Shown in pieces: positions 16,687 to 26,135 of a stretch of DNA of 64,000 bases. The notes beneath the pieces are model-generated. The model ran no database searches and was not told the origin of the DNA. It was given only the letters and a program-made list of their open reading frames with translations. The translations under genes and the position numbers were made by a program. Origin of the DNA: UBA5794 sp965368815 (GTDB lineage Bacteria; Actinomycetota; Acidimicrobiia; Spongiisociales; UBA5794); contig CBDUOH010000002.1 of NCBI GenBank assembly GCA_965368815.1, positions 1 to 64,000 on the forward strand, given 5' to 3'. How positions within the stretch are numbered: the first letter of the stretch is position 1; every line of letters begins with the position of its first letter.

Positions 16687-17721
16687 ATGGATCCGTTCAC
16701 CGCCGCCATCCACGGCGACAAGGAGTACGCAGAGGGGGCTGACGTCGCTCCGGCGATTCGTCCGTCGACAACGTTCGAAGCCGACACCGGACGACGGTAT
16801 CGACGGACGAGCCATGAGACGACGGAACGTTTCGAAGCCGTGGTTGGGGCGCTCGAAGGCGGTCACGCCGTGTGCTACAGCAGCGGAATGGCCGCGGCGG
16901 CTGCAGCGCTCGACTTCTACCGCCCGGGTTCGGTGGCCGTGCCGGATGTGTATCACATGATCCGGGTCCTCATCGAGGATCGTGCCGATCACGGTGATCT
17001 CCGCGTCGTCGATCCCGACACCCTCGACACCGGTGACATCCAGTGGCTGGAATCACCGTCGAATCCGTTGTGTACGGTGACTGACATCCCTGCTGTGGCC
17101 GCGCGGAACGCTGATCGGGGCGTCATCACACTTGTCGATTCCACGTTTGCCACTCCCGTGTTCTCCAACCCGCTGTCGCATGGGGCCGACGTGGTGCTGC
17201 ACTCGGTCACCAAAGCCATCGGTGGCCACAGTGATGCACACGCCGGTGTTCTCGTCGTTGCGGACCCCGACATTGCTGTCCGCCTCCGTCGGCACAGGGA
17301 GATGACCGGCGCCGTCCCGGGGTCGCTCGACGTGTGGCTTGCGCTGCGCGGCATCAGGACGCTTCCGCTGCGGGCGCAGCGGGCAGCCGCCACAGCCAAC
17401 CGTGTCGCTGAATGGGCTGAGTCGTCGGGATTGCTGACGTACTACCCCGGACTTGCGTCGCATCCGACCCATGCCATCGCCACCCGGACGATGTCGGGGT
17501 TCGGATCGATGTTGTCCATCGACCTCGGGACGTTCGATGCGGCCGCACATCTCGTCGAACGAGTCGAGATGTTCACGAATGCGACCTCGCTCGGCGGTGT
17601 CGAATCGTTGATCGAGCATCGGATCGCGTCGGATCCGAACGTCGCCCCCGGGCTGGTACGTCTGTCCATCGGCCTCGAGGATCCCGATGATCTGGTGCAT
17701 GATCTGCGTCAGGCGTTGTGA
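16687..17721 (+). CDS. Cys/Met-metabolism PLP enzyme (cystathionine gamma-synthase/lyase-like)
   Basis: A 344-residue fold type I PLP enzyme. The cofactor lysine is in LHSVTKAIGGHSDAHAG, with ESPSNPLCTVTDI and DSTFATPVFSNPL as family signatures. CGS, cystathionine lyases and methionine gamma-lyase cannot be told apart by these motifs. The protein is shorter than typical CGS (about 380 residues). The ATG at 16687 has TACCGT seven bases upstream (leaderless). The 3' end overlaps the convergent nitroreductase by 13 bases. Confidence 0.85.
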   Translation: MDPFTAAIHGDKEYAEGADVAPAIRPSTTFEADTGRRYRRTSHETTERFEAVVGALEGGHAVCYSSGMAAAAAALDFYRPGSVAVPDVYHMIRVLIEDRADHGDLRVVDPDTLDTGDIQWLESPSNPLCTVTDIPAVAARNADRGVITLVDSTFATPVFSNPLSHGADVVLHSVTKAIGGHSDAHAGVLVVADPDIAVRLRRHREMTGAVPGSLDVWLALRGIRTLPLRAQRAAATANRVAEWAESSGLLTYYPGLASHPTHAIATRTMSGFGSMLSIDLGTFDAAAHLVERVEMFTNATSLGGVESLIEHRIASDPNVAPGLVRLSIGLEDPDDLVHDLRQAL

Positions 17722-18332
17722 GGTCCTTCCGACGACCAGTGTTGCCACCGGACGACTTCGGGTGTCGCCTTCCATCCCCGCTTGAGGCTCCCCGAACGTC
17801 GATCCGGAGCCGGATGCCCGATCGTGCAGATGCCGACGATCGACACGTTTTCGGGGATCCCGAGCGTGGCATGCAACGCTTCGAACGCCTGGGCCCCCAG
17901 GAATCCGGCTGCAAGCCCTTCGTCCACGGCTGCATAGAGAATCGCCATCATCGAGGCGCCGGCGTCAACCCACCAGAATGGGACTTCCCAGTCGTCCTCG
18001 GTGGAGCGTTCTCCGTCGGTTCCGGCTTTGTCCGGTTCCGAGTATCGGTCGAGGTAGGCATGCTTGTCCACGCAGATCACGACATGGACCGGCGCACGTG
18101 AGATCCAGGGGGCGAACCCATCGGCCACATACAGCTCTTCGCCGCCGGCTCGTGCCACCGCTTGCCTCTGGTCCGGATCGGTGACGACGACGAATCGCTG
18201 ACCCTGGCTGAATCCCGCCGAGGGCGCCTTCACACCTGCCGAGACGATGCGCTCGATGACCGAGGGATCGACCGGCTCGTCGGTGTAGTTCCGCACCATG
18301 CGTCGCTTGCGGACAACATCTCGGAACTCCAC
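17709..18332 (-). CDS. Nitroreductase-family flavoprotein
   Basis: A 207-residue FMN protein with the family opening EFRDVVRKRRMVRNYTDEPV, the APSAGFSQGQRFVVV block, and the mid-protein WWVDAGASMMAILYAAVDEG helix. The substrate is unknown. GTG at 18332 has AAAGGAT upstream; the end of pntB is two bases before it, so it is likely the last gene of the transhydrogenase operon. Confidence 0.88.
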   Translation of the reverse strand: MEFRDVVRKRRMVRNYTDEPVDPSVIERIVSAGVKAPSAGFSQGQRFVVVTDPDQRQAVARAGGEELYVADGFAPWISRAPVHVVICVDKHAYLDRYSEPDKAGTDGERSTEDDWEVPFWWVDAGASMMAILYAAVDEGLAAGFLGAQAFEALHATLGIPENVSIVGICTIGHPAPDRRSGSLKRGWKATPEVVRWQHWSSEGPHNA

Positions 18333-18333
18333 C

Positions 18334-19698
18334 TCAGATCCTTTCGAGCGCCGCCGTTGTCTCGGTGATGGCGTCCTTGGCGTCGGCGAAGTACATCATC
18401 GTCTTGTCCATGTAGAACAGCGGGTTGTCGATTCCGGCAAACCCGGGCGACAGGCTCCGCTTCACGACAATCACCGTCGCCGCCTCGTCCACGTTGAGGA
18501 TCGGCATGCCGTAGATCGGCGAAGCTGCGTCCTCCCGGGCACTCGGGTTCACGACATCATTGGCACCGACGATGAGAACCACGTCGGTGCGTTCCAGCAA
18601 CGGGTTCGCCTGTTCGAGGTCGAGCAGCTTGTCGTATGACACGTCGGCCTCAGCGAGAAGAACGTTCATGTGGCCCGGCATGCGCCCGGCGACCGGGTGG
18701 ATCGCGTAGGTGACCTCGACCCCGCGATCCTCCAGCTCCTTGGCGAGGTCCCGTACCGCGTACTGGGCCTGGGCGACAGCGAGCCCGTAGCCGGGAACCA
18801 CCATGACCCGCGATGCGTAGCCGAGGGCGATCGCGGCGTCGTCCGCCGTCGCTCGCCGGACCGGTTGGGTCCCGATGTCCTCGGCCGCAGCTCCGCCGCC
18901 GAATCCGGAGAACAGGATGTTGGAGAGCGAACGATTCATGGCAACCGACATCTCAATGGTCAGGATCATCCCTGCGGCACCCACGAGCGCGCCTCCCACG
19001 ATCAGTGCCTGATTGCTGATGACGAATCCCGCCATGGCCGCAGCGATACCCGAGAGGGAGTTCAGCAGTGAGATGACGACCGGCATGTCGGCGCCGCCGA
19101 TACCCATGACGCCGACGACACCGAGCACCATCGCCGCGAGCGCGGCAAGCCAGTAGTACACCGGGTCGCCCGTTGCGACCGCAACGGCTCCGAGAGCGAC
19201 TGCCAGACTTGCGAGTATCGCGTTGGTGACGACCCCGCCCACTCTGAGGGGGCGTCCGGTGAGGATGCCCTGGAGTTTTCCGAAGGCCACGAATGATCCC
19301 GACAGGGTGACAGCGCCGATGACGAGCGACAGGGCAGTCGTGACAGCGGTTTCGGTCGCGAACACGCCTGCGGTGGCGACAACGGCAGCTCCGGCGACGA
19401 GGGCCGATGCTCCACCTCCGAATCCGTTGAAGGCTGCCACGAGCTCGGGCATCGATGTCATCTGGACGCGGATGGCAAGCAGCGCCCCGAACGCCCCACC
19501 GGCAACAAGACCCGCGATGACGATTCCCCACGCCAGCCGGGAATCATCGGTGACCAGATCCACCACCACGACGATGGTCGCAACCAACATGCCGAGGGCG
19601 GCGATTTGATTGCCGCGTCGTGCCGACCGTGGCGAGGTGAGCCCCTTGAGTCCGAGGATGAACAGCACGCCCGCGGCGAGGTACGCGAGTTCGGTCAT
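18334..19698 (-). CDS. pntB: NAD(P) transhydrogenase subunit beta PntB
   Basis: Membrane subunit of the proton-driven NADH/NADP transhydrogenase. The 454 residues contain about eight or nine N-terminal membrane helices (1-265), then the NADP-binding domain III with VMVVPGYGLAVAQAQY and the HPVAGRMPGHMNVLLAEA and GANDVVNP blocks. The ATG overlaps pntAB by four bases; the long upstream in-frame extension is not part of the gene. Confidence 0.96.
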   Translation of the reverse strand: MTELAYLAAGVLFILGLKGLTSPRSARRGNQIAALGMLVATIVVVVDLVTDDSRLAWGIVIAGLVAGGAFGALLAIRVQMTSMPELVAAFNGFGGGASALVAGAAVVATAGVFATETAVTTALSLVIGAVTLSGSFVAFGKLQGILTGRPLRVGGVVTNAILASLAVALGAVAVATGDPVYYWLAALAAMVLGVVGVMGIGGADMPVVISLLNSLSGIAAAMAGFVISNQALIVGGALVGAAGMILTIEMSVAMNRSLSNILFSGFGGGAAAEDIGTQPVRRATADDAAIALGYASRVMVVPGYGLAVAQAQYAVRDLAKELEDRGVEVTYAIHPVAGRMPGHMNVLLAEADVSYDKLLDLEQANPLLERTDVVLIVGANDVVNPSAREDAASPIYGMPILNVDEAATVIVVKRSLSPGFAGIDNPLFYMDKTMMYFADAKDAITETTAALERI

Positions 19699-19991
19699 CG
19701 CTTTGGTCCCGGCAGTTTCTTGAACATCTCGAGCATGCGGTCGGTGACGAGGAACCCACCGACCACGTTGATCGTCGCGAACATGACCGCGAGAAAGCCA
19801 AGGACGCCAGCAACCCAGCCGGTGCCCGTGGCTGCGGCGATGACCGCCCCGACGATGGTGATGCCCGAGATTGCGTTGGCACCTGACATCAACGGCGTGT
19901 GCAACGTCGGCGGGACCCTGCGGATGACTTCGAACCCGACGAAAGCGGCGAGCACGAAGGCGACGATGGATTGGATGAAGACGTCGCTCAC
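19695..19991 (-). CDS. pntAB: NAD(P) transhydrogenase subunit alpha part 2 (PntAB)
   Basis: A 98-residue membrane subunit with three helices and the conserved TPLMSGANAISGITIVGA segment. Split alpha subunits are usual in actinobacteria and alphaproteobacteria. The GTG start overlaps the stop of pntAA as GTGA. Confidence 0.95.
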   Translation of the reverse strand: MSDVFIQSIVAFVLAAFVGFEVIRRVPPTLHTPLMSGANAISGITIVGAVIAAATGTGWVAGVLGFLAVMFATINVVGGFLVTDRMLEMFKKLPGPKR

Positions 19992-21076
19992 GATGCATCC
20001 CCGGTACGGACGATCATCGGGCCGATGACCGCGTCGTCGGGATCGACAACCACGGCTTCATCGACGATGAGGCGTTTCACAACTTCGAGGATGTTCCGGG
20101 CATACATTCGTGATGCGTCCGAGGCAACCCGGGAAGCCAGGTCGGTCGGTCCATGGATCGTCACGCCGCCGATCTCGACCACGGAGTCGGGAACGGACCC
20201 TTCCACGTTGCCCCCCGAGCTGGCCGCCATGTCGATGATCACCGAACCTTGTGACATCGCTTCGACCATTGCTGCGTCGACAAGCACGGGGGCTTTCCGT
20301 CCGGGCACCTGTGCCGTGGTGATCACGAGATCGGATTCGGCGACGGAGGCTGCGAGGATTCGCCTCTGTTCGGCGAGTTCGTCTTCTCCTATGGCCCTGG
20401 CGTAGCCGCCCTCATCCATCGTCATCGTCGGTGCATCGACGAACGTCGCCCCGAGGCTCTCGACCTGTTCCCGGGTCTCGGGGCGGATATCGTACGCAGA
20501 CACGACGCCGCCGAGGCGCTTGGCGGTCGCGATCGCCTGCAAACCGGCCACTCCGACACCGAGCACGAGCACTCTGGCCGGTGGCACGGTCCCCGCAGCG
20601 GTGACGAGCATGGGGAGAAATTTTGGCATTACACCAGCGCCGAGAAGCACCGCCGCATAGCCAGCGGCCGTTGCCTGGGAGGAAAGAGCGTCCATGGCCT
20701 GGGCAAGCGTGGAGCGAGGGACGAGCTCCATCGCGAGACAGGTGGCACCGCGGTCGGTGAGTTTGGCGATGATGTCGGCGTTGTTCGTCGGGTCGAGCAT
20801 GCCGACGACGATCGTGTGCCCGGCTATCGAGGCGATGTCGTTGTCGGTGACGGGACCCACTGTTGCGAGAACGTCGAGCGCTTCACCCGATCCGAGTTCT
20901 GAAACGATCGATGCTCCGGCGGCTTCGAAGGCGCTGTCGGTGTATCCCGACGAGGTACCCGCACCCGATTCGACCGATACCCGCACACCGAGTTCCACGA
21001 GCGAACGGACGCTTTGAGGCGTACCCGCCACCCTGCGTTCGCGCGCTGCGTACTCTGAACGGATACCTAGGTGCAT
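19988..21076 (-). CDS. pntAA: NAD(P) transhydrogenase subunit alpha part 1 (PntAA)
   Basis: The 362-residue soluble NAD-binding subunit (alanine-dehydrogenase/PNT fold). Visible blocks are EYAARERRVAGTP at the N-terminus, the Rossmann motif VLVLGVGVAGLQAIATAKRL, and QVPGRKAPVLV. A GGAG site lies four bases before the ATG. The start is 11 bases after the aldolase gene, indicating one operon with gnd upstream. Confidence 0.95.
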   Translation of the reverse strand: MHLGIRSEYAARERRVAGTPQSVRSLVELGVRVSVESGAGTSSGYTDSAFEAAGASIVSELGSGEALDVLATVGPVTDNDIASIAGHTIVVGMLDPTNNADIIAKLTDRGATCLAMELVPRSTLAQAMDALSSQATAAGYAAVLLGAGVMPKFLPMLVTAAGTVPPARVLVLGVGVAGLQAIATAKRLGGVVSAYDIRPETREQVESLGATFVDAPTMTMDEGGYARAIGEDELAEQRRILAASVAESDLVITTAQVPGRKAPVLVDAAMVEAMSQGSVIIDMAASSGGNVEGSVPDSVVEIGGVTIHGPTDLASRVASDASRMYARNILEVVKRLIVDEAVVVDPDDAVIGPMIVRTGDAS

Positions 21077-21087
21077 CGCGCTCCAAG

Positions 21088-21951
21088 CTACCGGTCTCGC
21101 CGTGACTGTGCCGAATCCACGGCAGCGGCCACCAGGGCCGCATCGTCGGCCGACAGCGGCGCCAGCGGTGCTCTTGGAGCTCCGACGGCTCTGCCGACCA
21201 ATCCGGCTGCGTGTTTGGTACCTGCGACGCCGAATTGCTCAACGACTCCCGTCAGCGTCACGAGTTCCCGCTGCGCGTGGTCGTCACCGGCGGCCGCCAA
21301 CTCCACAAGCCTGAAGGCGTAGTTTGCGCTTGCCGTGATGGCGCCGTAGCCGCCGTTGCCGTGGGATTCGGCGAGGGCGCGCGATGCGCCCGCGAACACG
21401 AGGAAGCCTGCACTGATGGCATCGGCCAGATCAAGGATCCGTGTCGGGTCGCCACCGGAGTCCTTGATTCCGACGATGTTGTCGACCTCGGCGAGGCGTT
21501 TGACGACGTCCGTCGGGAGGGCATAGCCGGTCACGCGCGGGACCGTGTAGAGGAAGACGGGGATGGGCGATTCGCCCGCTACCTGGCGGAAGAATCGTTC
21601 AACGCCTCGATGGTTGTCACGCACGAGCGTTCCCGGGGTTGCGACGAGCGCGGCATCGGCACCGCCGACATCAGCCTCTGCGATCTGTGCCACGGCCTGG
21701 CGAACCGACTCTGCGTTGATTCCGCACATCACGAATCCGTCGTGGGATGCCTGCCTGGTTGCGGCGACAAGCGTCTCTCGTTCCCCTGGTTCGAGATACG
21801 GGCCTTCCCCAGTGGAGCCTGCCACCACGAAGCCCCCGGAACCCTCTGCTGCGAGATCCACGACGTTCGCCCTGTGGCCCTCGGCATCGAACTCCCATGA
21901 CGCATCGAACGGTGTGACGATGGCTGGCATGGCCCGTGGTGGTGTTTTCAT
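21088..21951 (-). CDS. DapA/N-acetylneuraminate-lyase family aldolase
   Basis: A 287-residue class I aldolase barrel. The catalytic tyrosine is in VFLYTVPRVTGY and the Schiff-base lysine in VGIKDSGGD; the GSTGEGP phosphate or carboxylate loop is present. It need not be DapA: location between gnd and pntAA, outside a lysine cluster, fits a sugar-acid aldolase such as 2-keto-3-deoxygluconate aldolase equally well. ATG 21951 overlaps the gnd stop by four bases. Confidence 0.85.
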   Translation of the reverse strand: MKTPPRAMPAIVTPFDASWEFDAEGHRANVVDLAAEGSGGFVVAGSTGEGPYLEPGERETLVAATRQASHDGFVMCGINAESVRQAVAQIAEADVGGADAALVATPGTLVRDNHRGVERFFRQVAGESPIPVFLYTVPRVTGYALPTDVVKRLAEVDNIVGIKDSGGDPTRILDLADAISAGFLVFAGASRALAESHGNGGYGAITASANYAFRLVELAAAGDDHAQRELVTLTGVVEQFGVAGTKHAAGLVGRAVGAPRAPLAPLSADDAALVAAAVDSAQSRRDR

Positions 21952-23405
21952 GCGTCGTACGCTCCTGACGTCGTGTGGCCTCCGTGGCCGGTCCAATCCG
22001 TATGGAACCATGTACCGCGAGGCTGATCGGTGCGCTCATAGGTGTGCGCCCCGAAGTAGTCGCGTTGTGCCTGGATCAGGTTCGCGGGGCCGCGCGCCGA
22101 GCGGTAGGCATCATAGAAGGCGAGCGCGGAGGCATAGGCCGGCACCGCGATGCCCGCCATCGCTGCCCGCGAGACGGTTCGGCGCCACCCGGGAAGCGTC
22201 GTGGCGATTTCCTTGGCGAAGTGGTCGGCGACGAGAAGATTGTCGAGCGTCGGGTCTGCCCGGTACGCGGACGTTATGTCGCCGAGGAACTGGGACCTGA
22301 TGATGCAACCGGCCCTCCACAGACCCGCGATCAGGCCGGGATCGAGATTCCATCCGTACTCGTCGCTGGCCGCACGGATCAACATGAACCCCTGGGCATA
22401 GGACACGATCTTGGAGCCGTAGAGAGCGTCGTGGAGGTCGTCGATCACCACGGATCGGTCCTCGATGATCGGCTCGACATCGCCCCCGAGCATTGTTGAT
22501 GCCCTCACCCGCTCGTCCTTGAGTGCCGACACCATCCTGGCGTAGACCGATTCCCCGACGAGGGTGAGCGGCATTCCCTCGTCCATCGAGGCGATCACGG
22601 TCCATTTCCCGGTGCCCTTTTGTCCTGCGGCGTCGAGGATGACGTCGACCGTCGGGATTCCGTCGGTTCGATGTCCCAGGATGTCGGCCGTTATCCCGAC
22701 GAGGTATGAGTCGAGCTTGCCGGTGTTCCATCGGGCGAAGTGCTCCCCGATGTCCTCGGGGACCATTCCCAGTCCGCGGGCCATGATGTCGTAGGCCTCA
22801 GCGATCACCTGCATGTCGCCGTATTCGATTCCGTTGTGGACCATCTTGACATAGTGGCCTGAACCCCCGGGTCCCACCCAGTCGGCACAGGGCTCGCCGT
22901 TGTAGTCGGCGGCGATCGACGTGATCAGATGCTTGATCTCGGGCCAAGCCTCGGGATTGCCTCCCGGCATGATCGAGGGGCCATTGCGGGCGCCCTCCTC
23001 ACCGCCCGAGATCCCGGCGCCGACGAATCTGATGCCGTGTGCCTCAAGGCTCGCAACCCTCCGTTCCGTGTCGGTGAAGAGTGAATTCCCGCCGTCGATG
23101 ATGATGTCGCCGCGTTCGAGGAGCGGGACGAGCGCATCGATCTGCCCGTCGACAGGTGCACCGGCCTTGATCATGAGCAGCACGCGCCGAGGTCTCCTGA
23201 GATGGCCGACCAACTCCGCGAGGTCACTCGTGCCGATGACGTTCTTGTCGGCGGCGTCTCCGGCGAGGAACGCCTCTGTGGTGGTGGTGGTGCGGTTGAA
23301 CACGGCAACGGTATGCCCATGATCGGCAAGATTGAGCACGAGGTTCTGGCCCATGACCGCGAGGCCGATGACCCCTATGTCTGCGCTGCTGTCTGCGCTG
23401 CCCAC
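21948..23405 (-). CDS. gnd: 6-phosphogluconate dehydrogenase, decarboxylating (Gnd)
   Basis: The oxidative pentose phosphate enzyme that yields ribulose 5-phosphate, CO2 and NADPH. The 485-residue length is the long, dimeric form. Motifs include the Rossmann start GVIGLAVMGQNLVLNL, the substrate signature ILDAAGQKGTGKW and the GGEEGARNGPSIMPGG block. It starts with GTG 71 bases after leuA and is followed without gaps by the aldolase and transhydrogenase genes. Confidence 0.96.
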   Translation of the reverse strand: MGSADSSADIGVIGLAVMGQNLVLNLADHGHTVAVFNRTTTTTEAFLAGDAADKNVIGTSDLAELVGHLRRPRRVLLMIKAGAPVDGQIDALVPLLERGDIIIDGGNSLFTDTERRVASLEAHGIRFVGAGISGGEEGARNGPSIMPGGNPEAWPEIKHLITSIAADYNGEPCADWVGPGGSGHYVKMVHNGIEYGDMQVIAEAYDIMARGLGMVPEDIGEHFARWNTGKLDSYLVGITADILGHRTDGIPTVDVILDAAGQKGTGKWTVIASMDEGMPLTLVGESVYARMVSALKDERVRASTMLGGDVEPIIEDRSVVIDDLHDALYGSKIVSYAQGFMLIRAASDEYGWNLDPGLIAGLWRAGCIIRSQFLGDITSAYRADPTLDNLLVADHFAKEIATTLPGWRRTVSRAAMAGIAVPAYASALAFYDAYRSARGPANLIQAQRDYFGAHTYERTDQPRGTWFHTDWTGHGGHTTSGAYDA

Positions 23406-23476
23406 GATGCGATCACCTTTCCGATGCTCGGTCGCAGGGTACCGTCATCGGGGTACCGCACCCTCCCACGACGGGG

Positions 23477-25003
23477 TCAGGGACCTTCGAGAGCGCCGAG
23501 GTCGAAGGCCGCCTTGTTCAACGCCGACACCATCGCCCGAGCTGAGCCTTCGACCACGTCGGTCGACACGCCCTGTCCGGAATATGTCGTGGCATGGACC
23601 TTCACGATGACATTGACCTTGGCCATCGCATCGGCTCCGGCCGCAAGGGGTGACACCCGATAGTCGACAAGCTCGGCGGCGATGCCGTACGCATCCTGGA
23701 GTGCCACGAACGTGGCGTTGATCATTCCGTCACCGTCGGAGGAAACCGTTATCTCCTCGCCATCGCGATCGAGCGTCACGGTTGCGACGGGCGGTTCATG
23801 GGATCCACCTGCGACGTGGAGCGAGACGAGCTTCATCTGTTGCGTGACGGCACCGGTCTCCTCGGTGACGATCGCGCGGAGCCCTTCCTCACCGATCTCG
23901 CCCTTGCGGTCTGCGAGCTGCTTGAAACGATCGAACGATCGCTGGAAATCGTCGTCCTCGAGACGGATGCCGAGCTTGTCAAGGGCGTCAGCGAACGCTG
24001 CTCGACCCGAATGCTTGCCGAGGACAAGGACGGATTGGTGACCGATGGCGGACGGATCCATGATCTCGTACGTTTCGCGGTTGCGTAGCACACCGTGCTG
24101 ATGGATCCCCGACTCGTGGGCGAACGCGTTCTTGCCGACGACCGCTTTGTTGTACTGGATCGGGTAACCCGTCAGGCTGGAGACGAGACGGGATGTCTCG
24201 AAGATCTCTCGGGTGTCGGCTCCGATCTCGACGTCGAAGTGATCCGAGCGTGTCGTGAGCGCCATGATGATCTCTTCTGTCGACGTGTTGCCTGCCCGCT
24301 CGCCGATGCCGTTGATGGCACCTTCGATCTGGCGTGCGCCCGCATGGATCGCTGACAGCGAATTGGCCACGGCCAACCCGAGATCGTTGTGACAGTGCGT
24401 CGAGATGATGACATCCTCGTTGCCGTTCCTGACCTCGGAATACACCCGGGTGAGCAGCTCGACGAAGTCTTCGGGCATCGCGAACCCGACGGTGTCGGGA
24501 ACGTTGATCGTCGTTGCTCCGGCCTCGACTGCGATCCTGCATACCTCGATGACGAAATCGGGGTCGGACCGCGTTGCATCCTGGGGCGAGAACTCGACGT
24601 CTTCGACATACTGCTTTGCCCTCGTCACCCCCTCGCGGATCGATGTGATGACATCGGCCGGGGACATCCGGAGCATCTGCTCCATATGGATCGGCGATGT
24701 GGATTGGAAGACGTGGATCCGTTTCGACGGCGCGAGCTTGAGCGCATCGGCTGCCTGATCGATGTCATCGGGGTGCGTCCGTGCAAGGGACGCGATGACC
24801 GGACCGGTGATCTCGGCGGCGATCCTCGACACTGCTTTGAAGTCGCCAGGACTCGACGCGGCGAATCCCGCCTCGATGACATCGACCTTCAGTTTCGCAA
24901 GCTGCCTCGCGATGGCGACCTTGTCGTCGGGCGAAAGCGCAATCCCTGGGGCCTGTTCACCGTCGCGAAGCGTGGTGTCGAGAATGATCAGTTTGTCCTG
25001 CAT
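23477..25003 (-). CDS. leuA: 2-isopropylmalate synthase LeuA
   Basis: First step of leucine synthesis, condensing acetyl-CoA and 2-oxoisovalerate. The 508-residue protein has the HMGL-like barrel (LDTTLRDGEQAPGIAL, STHCHNDLGLAVANSLSA, GIGERAGNTSTEE) and a C-terminal leucine-binding regulatory domain from about 380. AAGGAGA lies eight bases before the ATG. It is downstream of ilvBNC in the same direction but separated by 107 bases that can form a branched stem. Confidence 0.96.
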   Translation of the reverse strand: MQDKLIILDTTLRDGEQAPGIALSPDDKVAIARQLAKLKVDVIEAGFAASSPGDFKAVSRIAAEITGPVIASLARTHPDDIDQAADALKLAPSKRIHVFQSTSPIHMEQMLRMSPADVITSIREGVTRAKQYVEDVEFSPQDATRSDPDFVIEVCRIAVEAGATTINVPDTVGFAMPEDFVELLTRVYSEVRNGNEDVIISTHCHNDLGLAVANSLSAIHAGARQIEGAINGIGERAGNTSTEEIIMALTTRSDHFDVEIGADTREIFETSRLVSSLTGYPIQYNKAVVGKNAFAHESGIHQHGVLRNRETYEIMDPSAIGHQSVLVLGKHSGRAAFADALDKLGIRLEDDDFQRSFDRFKQLADRKGEIGEEGLRAIVTEETGAVTQQMKLVSLHVAGGSHEPPVATVTLDRDGEEITVSSDGDGMINATFVALQDAYGIAAELVDYRVSPLAAGADAMAKVNVIVKVHATTYSGQGVSTDVVEGSARAMVSALNKAAFDLGALEGP

Positions 25004-25019
25004 GGTGGGTTCTCCTTGA

Positions 25020-25083
25020 GTGGGTGTGCGGCGTCAGTGAGTGCCGGTCGTGTCGACCGGCCCCATAAGTCGCACCCACCCAC
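25020..25083 (-). promoter_or_regulatory. Structured leader ahead of leuA
   Basis: On the minus strand an outer 11-bp helix with a two-base bulge (25083-25071 with 25030-25020) encloses a perfect 8-bp hairpin (25061-25054 with 25050-25043). The outer stem ends next to the leuA Shine-Dalgarno. A 10-residue ORF at 25066-25034 has no leucine codons, so it is not a classic leucine leader peptide. Confidence 0.45.
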
Positions 25084-25110
25084 GGTGCCCCGATACGCAG
25101 GAGTCGTGGC

Positions 25111-26124
25111 TCATGTGTCGTCTTGCGGGGTCTTGGGAACCATGAAGGTCATCATGTTGCGAAGCTCGCGACCGACCTTTTCGATCGGATGGACCGCCAC
25201 AGCCTCACGAGCGGCCTTGAGACGCGGAGCACCGTTTGCGTATTCGGCCATCCACTCCTTGGCGAACTCGCCCGACTGGATCTCGCCGAGGATCTCGCGC
25301 ATCGTGTCCTTCGTCGACTCGTCCACGATCCGCGGCCCGCGACTTATGTCGCCGTATTCGGCCGTGTCCGAAACCGAGTGGCGCATCCATTCGATGCCGC
25401 CCTCCCACAGGAGATCGACGATCAGCTTCAGCTCGTGGAGTACCTCGAAGTAGGCCATCTCAGGCTCGTAGCCGGCCTCCGTGAGTGTTTCGAAGGCGTT
25501 GAGAATGAGCGCATCGACCCCGCCGCACAGGACGACCTGTTCGCCGAACAGATCGGTTTCGGTTTCTTCCTTGAAGTTCGTCTCGATGACTCCGCCGCGT
25601 GTCCCGCCGATGCCGTGTGCATACGACAGGGCGAGGGAGAACGCTTCACCGGTCGCGTCCTGATGGACCGCAACGAGGGTGGGGACGCCTGATCCTTCCA
25701 CGAACTGGCGACGCACGAGGTGCCCGGGTCCCTTGGGCGCCACCATGGCGACATCGACGTCGGGTGGGGGAGTGACGAACCCGAAGTGGATGCTGAAACC
25801 GTGGGCGAAGAGCAATGCATCGCCGCTCTTGAGCCGGGGGGCGATGACATCGTTGTAGACCTGCTGTTGGACCTGGTCGGGTACGAGCATCATGATGACG
25901 TCGGCCCAATCCGCGGCCGTCTCGGGATCGACGACCTTGAGGCCTGCATCGGATGCGGCGCGAATGCGGTTGGAGCCTTCCCTGAGCCCCACGACGACGT
26001 CAACCCCGGACTCCTTGAGGTTGAGTGCGTGCGCGTGACCCTGGCTGCCGAAGCCGATCACCGCAACCTTCCGGCGGGCTATCAGCGCCGGATCGGCATC
26101 CGCTTCGTAGTACATCTTGGCCAT
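25111..26124 (-). CDS. ilvC: Ketol-acid reductoisomerase IlvC (class I)
   Basis: Second common step of branched-chain amino acid synthesis. The 337-residue length is class I. The NADP Rossmann motif VAVIGFGSQGHAHALNL, the APKGPGHLVRRQF block and the metal-binding ETETDLFGEQ and E-rich C-terminal helices are present. AGGAG precedes the ATG at 26124; the upstream in-frame stretch to 26682 is only antisense or frame shadow of ilvN. Confidence 0.97.
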   Translation of the reverse strand: MAKMYYEADADPALIARRKVAVIGFGSQGHAHALNLKESGVDVVVGLREGSNRIRAASDAGLKVVDPETAADWADVIMMLVPDQVQQQVYNDVIAPRLKSGDALLFAHGFSIHFGFVTPPPDVDVAMVAPKGPGHLVRRQFVEGSGVPTLVAVHQDATGEAFSLALSYAHGIGGTRGGVIETNFKEETETDLFGEQVVLCGGVDALILNAFETLTEAGYEPEMAYFEVLHELKLIVDLLWEGGIEWMRHSVSDTAEYGDISRGPRIVDESTKDTMREILGEIQSGEFAKEWMAEYANGAPRLKAAREAVAVHPIEKVGRELRNMMTFMVPKTPQDDT

Positions 26125-26135
26125 GTCAATCGCTC

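Noticed and set aside
25034..25066. 10-codon ORF as a leucine leader peptide for leuA
   Set aside because: It contains no leucine codons and has no ribosome site.
25004..25110. T-box riboswitch before leuA
   Set aside because: The conserved T-box sequence and specifier loop are absent.
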